Source of the DNA: CADEED01 sp964444835
Lineage (GTDB): Bacteria > Pseudomonadota > Gammaproteobacteria > Steroidobacterales > Steroidobacteraceae
DNA length: 64,000 bases
Direction: 5' to 3'
Assembly (NCBI GenBank): GCA_964444835.1
Contig: CAYUIT010000010.1
Span: forward strand, 31,864 to 95,863
Made by a program: the position numbers and the translations under genes. Positions 43,994 through 53,040 of the stretch are shown here, piece after piece. The notes beneath the pieces were generated by a model. It was not told where the DNA came from. It searched no databases and was given only the letters and a program-made list of their open reading frames with translations. How positions within the stretch are numbered: the stretch's first letter is position 1; every line of letters starts with the position of its first letter.

Positions 43994-44869
43994 CTACCGG
44001 GGCGGCTCGCCGCCCGCGCTCCACCAATCCGTGCCCGAGACATTCCGCAGGAATCCATCACGAGTGGCGTCGTCCTGCGCAAACAAGGTGCCGAGCACGC
44101 GCTCGGCGACAGCATCGGCAGGCCAGCGCAAGCGCGAGCCATCCGAGCGCGAAATCTTGACTAACAACTGGGCCACGATCGCGGGATCGAACGCTTGCGG
44201 TAAACGAGCTTGCAGCTCGCGCCACTTGTGCGCGACGAGTGGGCGATACGGCGAGTCAGGCGGATAGTGTCGCGGCAGCGCGGATTCGCTGGCCGTACTC
44301 GGTGCAAAGATCCCGGTCGCGTACAGCCCCGCTTCGACGAGCGCGAGCCGGATCCCCCAGCGATCGACTTCGTGTCGCAGCGCCTCGATTGCGCCTTCGA
44401 GTGCAAACTTACTCGCGGTGTAGGCGACATCGCCTGGTAGCCCGGCGACGCCCGACAACGAGCTGATATTGATGATGTAGCCGGAACCTTGCGCGCGCAT
44501 CTGCGGCAGCACGGCACGCGCCAGCAGCAGCGGCGCGATTGCATTCGTTTCCATCACTTGGCGAAATTGCGATTCACTCAAGTCCTCGAATGCGCCGGGA
44601 ATCAAAATGCCCGCGTTGTTGACGAGGACATCAAGCCGACCGGTCGAGCGCACGATCGCAGCGATCGCAGTCGCGAAGCTGGCGGGTTGTGTGACATCGA
44701 GCGTCAGCGGCTCGATCGCCAAGCGCTCCGCGTGGGCCGCCGCTACCAACGAGGCGGCCTTGTTCGGATCGCGCATGCTCGCAAACACCCGCTCGCCGGC
44801 GCGTGCGAAGGCGAGTGCGGCCGCATGCCCAAAGCCACTCGACGACCCTGTGATCAGAACAGTTCGCAT
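43994..44869 (-). CDS. SDR family oxidoreductase (second gene of the operon)
   Basis: A 291-residue classical short-chain dehydrogenase: TGSSSGFGHAAALAF cofactor loop, LVNNAGILIPG, catalytic ISSLSG Ser and YTASK. The C-terminus is longer than in the SDR at 41804 and ends in a Trp-rich tail (GTDWWSAGGEPPR). It lies 3 bases downstream of the Gfo/Idh gene and 5 bases upstream of the MDR gene. Confidence 0.88.
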   Translation of the reverse strand: MRTVLITGSSSGFGHAAALAFARAGERVFASMRDPNKAASLVAAAHAERLAIEPLTLDVTQPASFATAIAAIVRSTGRLDVLVNNAGILIPGAFEDLSESQFRQVMETNAIAPLLLARAVLPQMRAQGSGYIINISSLSGVAGLPGDVAYTASKFALEGAIEALRHEVDRWGIRLALVEAGLYATGIFAPSTASESALPRHYPPDSPYRPLVAHKWRELQARLPQAFDPAIVAQLLVKISRSDGSRLRWPADAVAERVLGTLFAQDDATRDGFLRNVSGTDWWSAGGEPPR

Positions 44870-44872
44870 GAT

Positions 44873-45883
44873 CTACCTCGTGACGCCAATGCGCGCTTCG
44901 TGTGGAAACTGCAATGACATGCGTTGACGCAGCGCATCCAGTGTTTGCATGATCGTGAGCGACTCTCGGACGGGCATCAACGTCGATTCGCGCTCGCCGC
45001 GTTCGATCAGCGTGGCGCAATGTCGCAGTTGATAGCCATAGCCGCTGCCCTCGATGGGATAGTCTGTGGTTTGTTCGGTACCGTCAGCCTGCGTAAGCGT
45101 GAGCCGCGCAGGTCGAAAAATCGGCGCGTGAACGCGAATTCGACCGTGCTCGCCGATCAGTTCGAGATCGGGGGCGCGGCGAGCTCGCATCGACACGTAT
45201 ACCAGCGCGCGGGCGCCGTTCGCATACTCCAGAATCGCAACGTCCTGTTCGTCCACGCCGGTGGCGCCTTTTGCAGCGCTCGCGAGTACCGAGTCCGGCG
45301 TGCCGAGCACGAGCGAGGCGAAGGCGACCAGATAGACACCGGCATCGAGCAGTACGCCACCGGCGCGCTGCGGGTCGAGTAGGTAGTGAGCGGGCGGGAG
45401 GGTCGGCAAGAACGCACCCCCACCCACCACCAACTGAATACGGCCGAGCGTTTCCGCAGCAAGATGCGCGCGCAACGCATCGACGGCGGGCAAGAAGCGG
45501 GTCCACATCGCTTCCATGAGCAGGCTCGAGCCGCTGCGCCAGGCCGCGACCACGCGCTCGGCTTCGTCCGCATTCGTGGTAAAGGGTTTCTCGCACAACA
45601 CGGCCTTGCCGCGCTGTAAGCAAGCAATCGTGTCTGCGGCGTGTGCCGTATGCGGTGAGGCGATGTAGACGACATCGACGTCTGCACGAGCGGCCAACGC
45701 TGCAGCATTCGGGGCATAGCCGGGAACCGCATGCCGCGAGCAGAAGTCGGCACCGCGTTCAGCATCGCGCGAGGCCACTGCGGTCAAGCGATGCCCTTGT
45801 GGTTGATGCGCGACGATTTCGCGCGCCATCGTCTCGGCCATGTGGCCCGTCCCGACGATCGCCCAGCGCAGCGGTTGCATCAC
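44873..45883 (-). CDS. Gfo/Idh/MocA family oxidoreductase (first gene of the operon)
   Basis: NAD(P)-dependent dehydrogenase of 336 residues, a family acting mostly on sugars, cyclitols and sugar acids. It has the N-terminal Rossmann motif WAIVGTGHMAETMA, DVVYIASPHTAHA and the conserved VLCEKPFTTN with catalytic Lys, then the GGVLLDAGVYLV region of the substrate domain. It is divergent from the TonB receptor at 46057; the shared gap 45884-46056 should carry both promoters. Confidence 0.9.
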   Translation of the reverse strand: MMQPLRWAIVGTGHMAETMAREIVAHQPQGHRLTAVASRDAERGADFCSRHAVPGYAPNAAALAARADVDVVYIASPHTAHAADTIACLQRGKAVLCEKPFTTNADEAERVVAAWRSGSSLLMEAMWTRFLPAVDALRAHLAAETLGRIQLVVGGGAFLPTLPPAHYLLDPQRAGGVLLDAGVYLVAFASLVLGTPDSVLASAAKGATGVDEQDVAILEYANGARALVYVSMRARRAPDLELIGEHGRIRVHAPIFRPARLTLTQADGTEQTTDYPIEGSGYGYQLRHCATLIERGERESTLMPVRESLTIMQTLDALRQRMSLQFPHEARIGVTR

Positions 45884-45952
45884 AGCATTCTAAAAGTATC
45901 GCGTATCGCCAGCCGATTAGTTATCGTCATGTGGCGAATAAGAAACGCTAGC

Positions 45953-45980
45953 TTGTCGGCTGCTGGGCGTGTTCTATTCT
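45953..45980 (+). promoter_or_regulatory. Predicted promoter of the second TonB receptor
   Basis: TTGTCG (45953-45958), 16-bp spacer, TATTCT (45975-45980), 76 bases upstream of ATG 46057. The leader downstream contains the ribosome site GGGGGAG. Confidence 0.5.
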
Positions 45981-46056
45981 GGCGCTGCCATGAGCGCCGG
46001 AGCAGATCGCGTGCGATTCGCTGCGTTGCTTCATAAAACACTTGGGGGAGCTCCGA

Positions 46057-48462
46057 ATGAAGAAGTCCTGTCTCGTCGCAATCGGTCTCGTCACCGCACT
46101 TCCTGTGGCGGCTCAAGAGACCAACTCAGAAGGTGGTTTGGAAGAAGTCGTTGTGACCGCGCAACGGCGCGAGCAGAACCTGCAAGAGGTTCCGATCAGC
46201 ATCACGGCATTTTCCAACGAGCAAATCGCGCAGCAGAACATCAAGGGCGCGACCGATTACTTGGCGATGACGCCGAACGTGAGCTTCACCGAGGACGCGC
46301 AATCGGGTGCGCGCGGTTTGAGCGTCGCCATTCGCGGCGTCAACAATCTGGTCTCCGGCGAGAACGCGTTTGTGAATTCCGTTGGCAACTATTTGGACGA
46401 GTTCAGTATTGCGTCCGTGCCGAACGGCGTCGCGAACCCGCTGCTCATCGACATGGAGCGCGTCGAAGTGTTGCGCGGCCCGCAGGGTACATACTTCGGC
46501 CGCAACTCGTTAGGCGGTGCGCTCAACCTAACAACACGCGCGCCCACGGGCGAGTTTGGCGGCGAGCTTTCGGTTGGTGCTGAGAACTTCGAGGCCTCGG
46601 GTGAGATGGTTAACCTGACGGGCGTCTTGAATGTCCCGGTGAGCGACACCTTTCGGATTCGCGGCGTGCTGTTCTATGAAGACAGTTCGGGTCTCGTTGA
46701 GAATATTGGCCCTGGTACGCCCGACAGCGGCCACGAATGGCTGTATGCCCGTGTGCGGGCGACGTTCGAGCCGAGCGACAGCACGCGTTTCGGTCTGACC
46801 CTGATCTACGCAGATGAGGATCAAGGCACCGACGAAAATGTGCCCTCGGGCGTCGTCGATCTCGATACCGTGGATACGTTCGGCTTCCAGCCGGGTGTGG
46901 GTTTCGACCCAGGCACGGGATTCTTCCCCAACAACCAGAACGAACTGAGCCACGATCTCAACGAGTTCAATAAGCTCAAGACCTTCGTCGGCATTGCGAA
47001 CTTTGCGCACGATTTCTCCGATTCGCTGACGCTCAAGGCGGTCGCGGGTGTCATCGACGCGAAGCAAGAGCGCTTGTTCGACAATGACTTGATCGGCAAT
47101 CTCGATCTGCTTGCACGTAATAACGAGTACGAGGGCAATTCGTGGAGCGTGGAAGCGCGCCTCGAGTCGAAGTCCGAGTCGCTCGATTGGGTTGTAGGCG
47201 TGTTGTACGCGCAAGACCAGCAAGAGCAGTTCAACAATGTGGCGGTGTCCAGCAATCCAACGGCTACGTTCAACGGCGTCGGCTTCTTGCCGCCATTCCC
47301 GGCTGGCCTCGGGCTCGCGCGCAACACCAAGAACTTCGAGGTGGATAGCATCGCCGTGTTCGCTGACGCGACTTGGCATCTGAGCGATCGTCTCGACTTG
47401 ATTGCCGGCGCGCGCTTCACCAATGACGACGTGTTGAATGAGCGCACCTCGTTCGGCATTGCGCCGTCGTGTGGTTGCGGTCCGTCGAATCCGGCGTTCT
47501 TCCCGAGCTTCATCAACTTCGCGCGACCAAATGCGAGCGGTGACAACAGTTTCAGCGACGTGTCGCCGCGCTTTGGCTTCCGTTACGAAATGTCCGATCG
47601 CTCGAGCGTGTACGCCACGTTGTCGAAGGGCTATAAGGCTGGCGGCAGCAGCACGGGCAATAACACGAACACACCGAACTCCGATCCGATCAGCATCAAG
47701 TACGATGAGGAACAACTCACGAACTTTGAGTTGGGCATCAAGACGGAGAGCGCCAATCGTCGGTTGCGCTTCAATGCGGCGGTGTTCCTCCTGGATTGGA
47801 AGGACTTACAAGTCGAGGCGTTCCGCTTCTTGACCCCAGGCGATCTGTCGTCGAACTTCGAGCAGACGGTGAACGTCGACGCCGAGGCGCGCGGTATCGA
47901 AATGGAATTGCTCGGTCAGCCGTCCGATGCACTGACGGTGGGCGCTTCACTGGGCTACCTCGACACGGAAATCACCGATGAACCGGATTGCGACGTGGTC
48001 GTCCCGGGCCGCACCACCTGCGTGCAAATCACGGGTGGCTTCGCGCCGACGCTGATCGGCCTCAGCATGCCGAAAGCGCCGAAGCTGACCGGCAATATGT
48101 TTGCGCAGTACCGCTGGTTTAGCCCAGGACGCGAAACGTGGCTGCGCGGTGAGTTCATGCATCGCGGTAGTCAGTTCTCGGACGTCGAGGCGCTGACAAA
48201 TCAACAGACCTTGGGCCCATCGCCGAACCAAGGCTTGGTGCGAGTCGTGCCGGCTGACCAGTTCCCGTACAAGGTCCCGTCTTTCAATGTCGTGAATATT
48301 CGCGCGGGCTTCGACTGGGAGAAGAGCTCGCTGACGTTGTACGCCCAGAACCTCTTCAACGAGGAGTACTACACCGGAACGCAAGAGAACTTTGGCTTGA
48401 GCGGCATTCGCCTGCGCCCGCATCCGCGGACGATCGGTGCCAAGTTCACGTACAAGTTCTAA
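46057..48462 (+). CDS. TonB-dependent outer-membrane receptor
   Basis: An 801-residue outer-membrane transporter. ATG 46057 (MKKSCLVAIG) follows GGGGGAG and gives a signal peptide ending LPVAAQ. The region GGLEEVVVTAQRREQNLQEV is the TonB box and plug start common in sphingomonad and steroid-user type receptors. Next come the plug motifs RVEVLRGPQGTYFGRNSLGG and the barrel, ending IGAKFTYKF. An internal cluster of three cysteines (SCGCGPSNP) may mark an external loop disulfide. It is unrelated in detail to the receptor at 39353, so the two probably import different ligands. Confidence 0.93.
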   Translation: MKKSCLVAIGLVTALPVAAQETNSEGGLEEVVVTAQRREQNLQEVPISITAFSNEQIAQQNIKGATDYLAMTPNVSFTEDAQSGARGLSVAIRGVNNLVSGENAFVNSVGNYLDEFSIASVPNGVANPLLIDMERVEVLRGPQGTYFGRNSLGGALNLTTRAPTGEFGGELSVGAENFEASGEMVNLTGVLNVPVSDTFRIRGVLFYEDSSGLVENIGPGTPDSGHEWLYARVRATFEPSDSTRFGLTLIYADEDQGTDENVPSGVVDLDTVDTFGFQPGVGFDPGTGFFPNNQNELSHDLNEFNKLKTFVGIANFAHDFSDSLTLKAVAGVIDAKQERLFDNDLIGNLDLLARNNEYEGNSWSVEARLESKSESLDWVVGVLYAQDQQEQFNNVAVSSNPTATFNGVGFLPPFPAGLGLARNTKNFEVDSIAVFADATWHLSDRLDLIAGARFTNDDVLNERTSFGIAPSCGCGPSNPAFFPSFINFARPNASGDNSFSDVSPRFGFRYEMSDRSSVYATLSKGYKAGGSSTGNNTNTPNSDPISIKYDEEQLTNFELGIKTESANRRLRFNAAVFLLDWKDLQVEAFRFLTPGDLSSNFEQTVNVDAEARGIEMELLGQPSDALTVGASLGYLDTEITDEPDCDVVVPGRTTCVQITGGFAPTLIGLSMPKAPKLTGNMFAQYRWFSPGRETWLRGEFMHRGSQFSDVEALTNQQTLGPSPNQGLVRVVPADQFPYKVPSFNVVNIRAGFDWEKSSLTLYAQNLFNEEYYTGTQENFGLSGIRLRPHPRTIGAKFTYKF

Positions 48463-48482
48463 GGTACGTTGCGCTGAGAATC

Positions 48483-48520
48483 ACCGCCCCGGCGTTCACG
48501 CGTCGGGGCGGTTTTCTTTT
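48483..48520 (+). terminator. Intrinsic terminator of the second TonB receptor gene
   Basis: A GC-rich stem (ACCGCCCCGGCG with CGTCGGGGCGG) around TTCA, followed by TTTTCTTTT. Confidence 0.8.
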
Positions 48521-48529
48521 GGGGGATCG

Positions 48530-49096
48530 ATGCGACTGCAAGGGTTGGCGCCGGATGCCAAAGTCTACGAACTGTTCGCGCGGCGGCCAGAGCTATTCGA
48601 GCCGTTTACCCAGTTCTGCGAGCAGCTCATGCGCGGGCCTTCGCCACTGTCGCCTGCGCTGCGAGAGTTGTTAGGCACCTACGTCTCGAGCTTGAACGCG
48701 TGTCGCTTTTGCCGGGACGTGCATGCCGAAGCCGTCAAGGCATACGACCGCGACGATCCGCTCGCGGCAGCGTTGCTCGGCGACGACCCCACGCGCCCGG
48801 TAGATGTTCGGCACCAACCCCTCGTTGCGCTCGTGCGCCGCGTCACCGAAGCGGCGTACAAGATCACGGACGAGGACTTCGCCGCTTGCCGTGCGGCGGG
48901 CTGGAGCGAAGAGGCCATTCACGACGCGATCGTCGTCGCCTGCTTGTTCAATTTCATGAATCGGCTGGTGTCGGCGTTCGACATCCAAGCCGATGCGCAG
49001 TACCTAACAGCGGCCGGCCCGCGGCTGCGCGATCACGGCTACGCCGCATCGCTCGCCGCTACCAGTGCCACAACGTCCCATCCTCGAGGCGATTGA
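48530..49096 (+). CDS. Carboxymuconolactone decarboxylase / AhpD-like protein
   Basis: An all-helical 188-residue protein of the CMD/AhpD fold. The redox motif NACRFCRDVHAEAVKAYD shows CxxC-xx-H as in peroxidase-related AhpD-like enzymes, so an alkylhydroperoxidase role is likelier than lactone decarboxylation. ATG 48530 follows GGGG at a usable distance. Its 3' end overlaps the convergent mannonate dehydratase gene by 38 bases (49059-49096). Confidence 0.82.
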   Translation: MRLQGLAPDAKVYELFARRPELFEPFTQFCEQLMRGPSPLSPALRELLGTYVSSLNACRFCRDVHAEAVKAYDRDDPLAAALLGDDPTRPVDVRHQPLVALVRRVTEAAYKITDEDFAACRAAGWSEEAIHDAIVVACLFNFMNRLVSAFDIQADAQYLTAAGPRLRDHGYAASLAATSATTSHPRGD

Positions 49097-50267
49097 CCGG
49101 CAGATACGCGCGGCGATACGGGTACTTTTTCGCGAGCGCTTCATCGATATCGACACCATGCCCTGGCGCGTCGCCGGCGTGCAGCGCGCCGTTGGCATAG
49201 TGATAGTCGTGTGGGAACACGGCGTCTGTTTCCGCCGTGTGCCGCATGTACTCCTGCACGCCGAAGTTCGGAATGGCGGTGGCCAGGTGCAGTGAGGCGC
49301 CCATGCAAACGGGCGACAAGTCCGTAGCGCCGTGACAGCCCGTGCGCACGTTGTGCAAGCTCGAGTAGTCGGCAATCCGCCGCAGATGCGTGATGCCACC
49401 GGCATGTACGACGGTCGTGCGGATGTAGTCGATGAGTTGCTCCTCGACCAACTGCTTGCAATCCCAAATGGTGTTGAACACTTCGCCCACCGCGAGCGGC
49501 GTGACCGTGTGTTGTCGAATCAGCCGAAAATTGGCTTGGTTCTCTGCGGGCACAGAGTCTTCCATCCAGAACAGGCGATAAGGCTCGAGTGATTTACCGA
49601 GCCGTGCAGCTTCGATGGGTGTGAGCCGATGATGCACGTCGTGCAGTAAATGCGGTCCCATGCCGAAGCGCGTGCGCAAGGCCTCGAACAGCTTTGGCAC
49701 ATGATCGAGATACTTTTCGGTCGACCACAAATTCTCCGTGGGCAACGCTGCGTCTGCGGGCTCGTAGTACATTTTGTCGCCCGAGACGCCGTAGGTGGAG
49801 GCCATGCCTGGAACACCGCACTGCGCGCGAATGGCGCGGTAGCCGAGTTCGATGTAGCGCTGCACTTCATCGCTCGTTTCGGCGATATCGCGGCCGTTGG
49901 CGTGGCCGTAGACCATCACGCCGCTGCGGCTGCGCCCGCCGAGGAGCTGATACAGCGGCATGCCGGCCGCTTTCGCCTTGATGTCCCACAGCGCGGTGTC
50001 GACCGCGGCGATCGCGGACATCGTGACAGGGCCGCGACGCCAGTACGCGCCGCGATACAAGTACTGCCAGATATCCTCGATTTGGTGGGCGTCGCGGCCG
50101 ATCAAGCACGGAATCACGTGTTCCGTGAGATACGCGCTGACCGCCAGTTCGCGGCCGTTCAGCGTGGCGTCGCCAACGCCGTATAGGCCTTGATCTGTCA
50201 CGATCTTCAAGGTGACGAAATTGCGCCCGGGGCAGGTGACGATCACGCGCGCTTCAACAATTTTCAT
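49059..50267 (-). CDS. manD: D-mannonate dehydratase (ManD/RspA, enolase superfamily)
   Basis: A 402-residue enolase-superfamily dehydratase, the exact family length, converting D-mannonate to 2-keto-3-deoxygluconate. ATG 50267 follows GGAGG. The signature segments are RAIRAQCGVPG (Arg), KMYYEP (Tyr), LLHDVHHRLTPIEAARLGK (Asp and His), FWMEDSVPAENQ (Glu) and LAVGEVFN (Glu). Related proteins can have low activity or other acid-sugar substrates, so ManD is the best reading but not certain. It is divergent from a LysR regulator 60 bases away. Confidence 0.88.
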   Translation of the reverse strand: MKIVEARVIVTCPGRNFVTLKIVTDQGLYGVGDATLNGRELAVSAYLTEHVIPCLIGRDAHQIEDIWQYLYRGAYWRRGPVTMSAIAAVDTALWDIKAKAAGMPLYQLLGGRSRSGVMVYGHANGRDIAETSDEVQRYIELGYRAIRAQCGVPGMASTYGVSGDKMYYEPADAALPTENLWSTEKYLDHVPKLFEALRTRFGMGPHLLHDVHHRLTPIEAARLGKSLEPYRLFWMEDSVPAENQANFRLIRQHTVTPLAVGEVFNTIWDCKQLVEEQLIDYIRTTVVHAGGITHLRRIADYSSLHNVRTGCHGATDLSPVCMGASLHLATAIPNFGVQEYMRHTAETDAVFPHDYHYANGALHAGDAPGHGVDIDEALAKKYPYRRAYLPVNRLEDGTLWHW

Positions 50268-50327
50268 AACGAGCGGGTCCTCCGTTACAGTTAGCCCGTC
50301 TACTGTCATTCGAATTCGAGAAACTTC

Positions 50328-51263
50328 ATGTCCAGAGGCTTACCGCCCCTCAATGCGCTGGTAGTGTTCGAGGCGGCCGCACGCCATCTGAGTTTCACCC
50401 GCGCAGCCGAATCATTGCACGTTACTCAGGCCGCCGTGAGTCATCAGATTCGCGCGCTCGAAGAATGGCTGGGTGTGCCGCTATTCCATCGCGTGGGCCG
50501 CGGGCAAGGTCTCGCATTGACGGAGGCCGGGCGCGCGTACTTGCCGCGGATCAATGCTTCGCTCGACGGCATCCGCAGCGCGACGAACGCCGTGATGGAT
50601 AGTCGTCGCCAACGCGTGCTCAACGTCGCGACACTCGATTCGTTTGGTTTGTTGTGGCTGCTGCCGCGGCTCGGGCGCTTTCTACGAGCGCATCCGGAAA
50701 TCGATGTGCGTGTGTTGGCCGCCGATCTCGACGCCGATGCGCTCGCCAAAGGGCAAGTGAACGTCGATATCCGCTACGGGGATGGCGATTGGTCTGGCGT
50801 CGATGCCGTACGCTTCTTGCAGGAGACGGTATTCCCCGTGTGCAGCCCGCAGATAGCAACGGGCGACAAGCCGCTGCGGACGCCCGAAGACTTGCGCTTC
50901 CATACGCTGCTGCACGACGTCATGGACACCGATTGGGCCACATGGCTCGCCGCCGCCGGGGTGACGGGAATCGATGCCTCACGCGGCCCCGGCTTCAATC
51001 ATTCGCACCTCGTCACGGCTGCGGCGATCGCGGGTGAGGGCGTGGCCTTGGGCCGCAGCGCGCTCGTCGCGGAAGCATTGCGAACCGGGCAGTTAGTCAA
51101 GCCGTTCAGCAAGGTGCTGCGCTGCAAGTACGACTACTACGTCGTGCGGTCGCCAGGTTCGCGGAATGACCCCGTCGTGCAGGCGTTCAGCGATTGGATC
51201 ATCGCGGAGGGGCAGCGCTCGCAGGCGGAACTCGATGTCTGGAGTGCCGACGCCGTGTCATAA
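50328..51263 (+). CDS. LysR family transcriptional regulator (GcvA-like)
   Basis: A 311-residue regulator. The N-terminal winged helix-turn-helix is FTRAAESLHVTQAAVSHQI followed by RALEEWLGVPLF. The C-terminal periplasmic-binding-like domain has LLWLLPRLGRFLRAHPEIDV, ALAKGQVNVDIRYGDGDW and EGVALGRSALV. It lies divergent from manD and upstream of the TPP-enzyme gene on the same strand, so it could control either. A palindrome at 51293-51307 is a candidate operator. Confidence 0.92.
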   Translation: MSRGLPPLNALVVFEAAARHLSFTRAAESLHVTQAAVSHQIRALEEWLGVPLFHRVGRGQGLALTEAGRAYLPRINASLDGIRSATNAVMDSRRQRVLNVATLDSFGLLWLLPRLGRFLRAHPEIDVRVLAADLDADALAKGQVNVDIRYGDGDWSGVDAVRFLQETVFPVCSPQIATGDKPLRTPEDLRFHTLLHDVMDTDWATWLAAAGVTGIDASRGPGFNHSHLVTAAAIAGEGVALGRSALVAEALRTGQLVKPFSKVLRCKYDYYVVRSPGSRNDPVVQAFSDWIIAEGQRSQAELDVWSADAVS

Positions 51264-51292
51264 CGGTCCATCGCAGCCACGGGGTCCTGCGG

Positions 51293-51325
51293 ATTAGTGG
51301 GACTAATGCGGCGATGAGAACTAAT
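51293..51325. promoter_or_regulatory. ATTAGT palindrome, candidate operator before the TPP-enzyme gene
   Basis: ATTAGT (51293-51298), GGG, ACTAAT (51302-51307), plus a third half-site AACTAAT at 51319-51325. It lies in the 124-base gap between the LysR gene and the TPP-enzyme gene. Confidence 0.4.
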
Positions 51326-51387
51326 GAATTGCGCGTGATCGCTCGGAGCCACCTAATCACGCTTGGGCACGAATTCACGGACGCGCG

Positions 51388-53028
51388 ATGATGACGAGGA
51401 TGAGCGGGGCGGACGCGTTGTTGCAGCAGCTGCTGCGCAATGGGGTCGAGACGATCTTTGGCTTGCCGGGTGGGCAGCTCGATCATTTCTTCGATTCCAT
51501 GTACCGCCAGCGTGAGCGCGTGCGCTTCGTGGGCTCGCGCCACGAGCAAGGTGCAGCCTACATGGCCTTCGGGTATGCGCGGTCGACGGGGCGTCCCGGT
51601 GTCTACACCGTCGTGCCCGGTCCTGGCGTGCTCAATACGACGGCCGCACTGTGTTCGGCGTATGCCACTAACGAGCCGGTCATGTGCCTCACCGGCCAGA
51701 TTCCCAGCGACGCGATCGGTCGTGGCATCGGCTATCTGCACGAGCTACCGGACCAACTCGCGACGCTGCGCTCGTTGACGCGCTGGGCGGATCGCGCGAT
51801 GCGTCCGGAGCAGGCGCCGCAACTGGTGAATGAAGCGTTCACACACATGCTGAGCGGTCGGCGTGGTCCCGTGTCGCTGGAAATGCCCATGGATGTGATG
51901 GGACGCGAGGCAGAGATCATGTTGTTAGGAGCGGCCGAGCGCACAGCGCCACCGCCCGTCGATACCGATGCCGTCGATCGGGCCGCAGCGCTACTCGTGG
52001 CGGCTGAGCGGCCGATGATCGTCGTGGGCGGTGGCGCGGTCGGCGCGGCCCAAGAGTTGCTCGAGCTGGCCGAGCTTCTGCAAGCGCCGGTCGTGTCGTT
52101 TCGCAATGGACGCGGCGTGGTGTCCGATCGGCACTATCTGTCGCAAGTGCTACCTGCGGGTTACGAGTTATGGCGCTCGGCTGATGTGGCGCTCGGCATC
52201 GGCTCGCGCATGGAGCAGCAGCTCCTGCATTGGCGTCGCCCGCCGTCGCTGCAAGTGGTGCGTGTCGATATCGACCCGAGCGAGGTTGCGCGTGTCGAGG
52301 CGCCTGCAGTCGCCATTGTCGCCGACGCAGCGCAGGCGTGTATTGCACTCACACGTGCCGTCCGGCGCAAGCTGACGCGACCGCGCCGCTCGCGCGAAGC
52401 AGAGTTGTTAGCGCTGAAGGCGAGTGTGGCTGCGGAAATCGGCAAGGTGCAGCCGCAGATCGCATTTTTGCAAGCGATCCGTGCGGCCTTGCCAGACGAC
52501 GGATTCTTCGTCGACGAAATCACGCAAGTGGGCTACGCATCTTGGTACGGGATGCCCACGTATGCGCCGCGGCATCACGTGAGCTGCGGTTATCAAGGCA
52601 CGCTCGGTTTTGGCTATGCGACGGCGCTCGGCGTCAAGGTTGCGCACCCCGACAAAGCCGTCGTGAATATCGCGGGCGATGGTGGCTTTCTATTCACGGC
52701 GAATGAGATGGCGACTGCCGCACAGTATTCGATCGGCCTCGTGACAGTGTTGTTCAACAATGACAAGTTCCAAAACGTGCAACGCCAACAGAACGAATGG
52801 TTCGGCGGGCGGCAAATCGGCTCGGATCTACGCAACCCCGACTTCGTGCGCTTTGCTGAGAGTTTCGGGGTGCGCGCGGAACGAGTCCGCGACCCCGCGG
52901 CACTCGAACCCGCCATTCGAGCAGCGCTGGAGCGGAACGAACCCGTATTGCTCGAAGTGCCGGTCGGCGACATGCCGACGCCGTGGCGACACATCATCAA
53001 GCCGCCTGTGGTGGCAAGCGTGAGCTGA
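51388..53028 (+). CDS. Thiamine-diphosphate-dependent enzyme (acetolactate synthase-like)
   Basis: A 546-residue enzyme of the acetolactate synthase/benzoylformate decarboxylase type. The N-terminal Pyr domain has FGLPGGQLDHFF and RHEQGAAYMAFGYAR with the catalytic Glu. The middle domain has VVGGGAVGAAQEL. The C-terminal PP domain shows NIAGDGGFLFTANEM and ends NNDKF, the GDG-NN motif that binds the Mg-diphosphate. It ends MPTPWRHIIKPP, as in non-biosynthetic members. It probably decarboxylates or condenses a 2-oxo acid; no regulatory subunit is nearby. An aminotransferase and an aldehyde dehydrogenase follow on the same strand. Confidence 0.85.
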   Translation: MMTRMSGADALLQQLLRNGVETIFGLPGGQLDHFFDSMYRQRERVRFVGSRHEQGAAYMAFGYARSTGRPGVYTVVPGPGVLNTTAALCSAYATNEPVMCLTGQIPSDAIGRGIGYLHELPDQLATLRSLTRWADRAMRPEQAPQLVNEAFTHMLSGRRGPVSLEMPMDVMGREAEIMLLGAAERTAPPPVDTDAVDRAAALLVAAERPMIVVGGGAVGAAQELLELAELLQAPVVSFRNGRGVVSDRHYLSQVLPAGYELWRSADVALGIGSRMEQQLLHWRRPPSLQVVRVDIDPSEVARVEAPAVAIVADAAQACIALTRAVRRKLTRPRRSREAELLALKASVAAEIGKVQPQIAFLQAIRAALPDDGFFVDEITQVGYASWYGMPTYAPRHHVSCGYQGTLGFGYATALGVKVAHPDKAVVNIAGDGGFLFTANEMATAAQYSIGLVTVLFNNDKFQNVQRQQNEWFGGRQIGSDLRNPDFVRFAESFGVRAERVRDPAALEPAIRAALERNEPVLLEVPVGDMPTPWRHIIKPPVVASVS

Positions 53029-53040
53029 GGTGACCTAACG

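Noticed and set aside
46528..47715. Minus-strand frame of 395 codons opposite the second TonB receptor
   Set aside because: Shadow of a well-supported receptor; no recognisable motifs or ribosome site.
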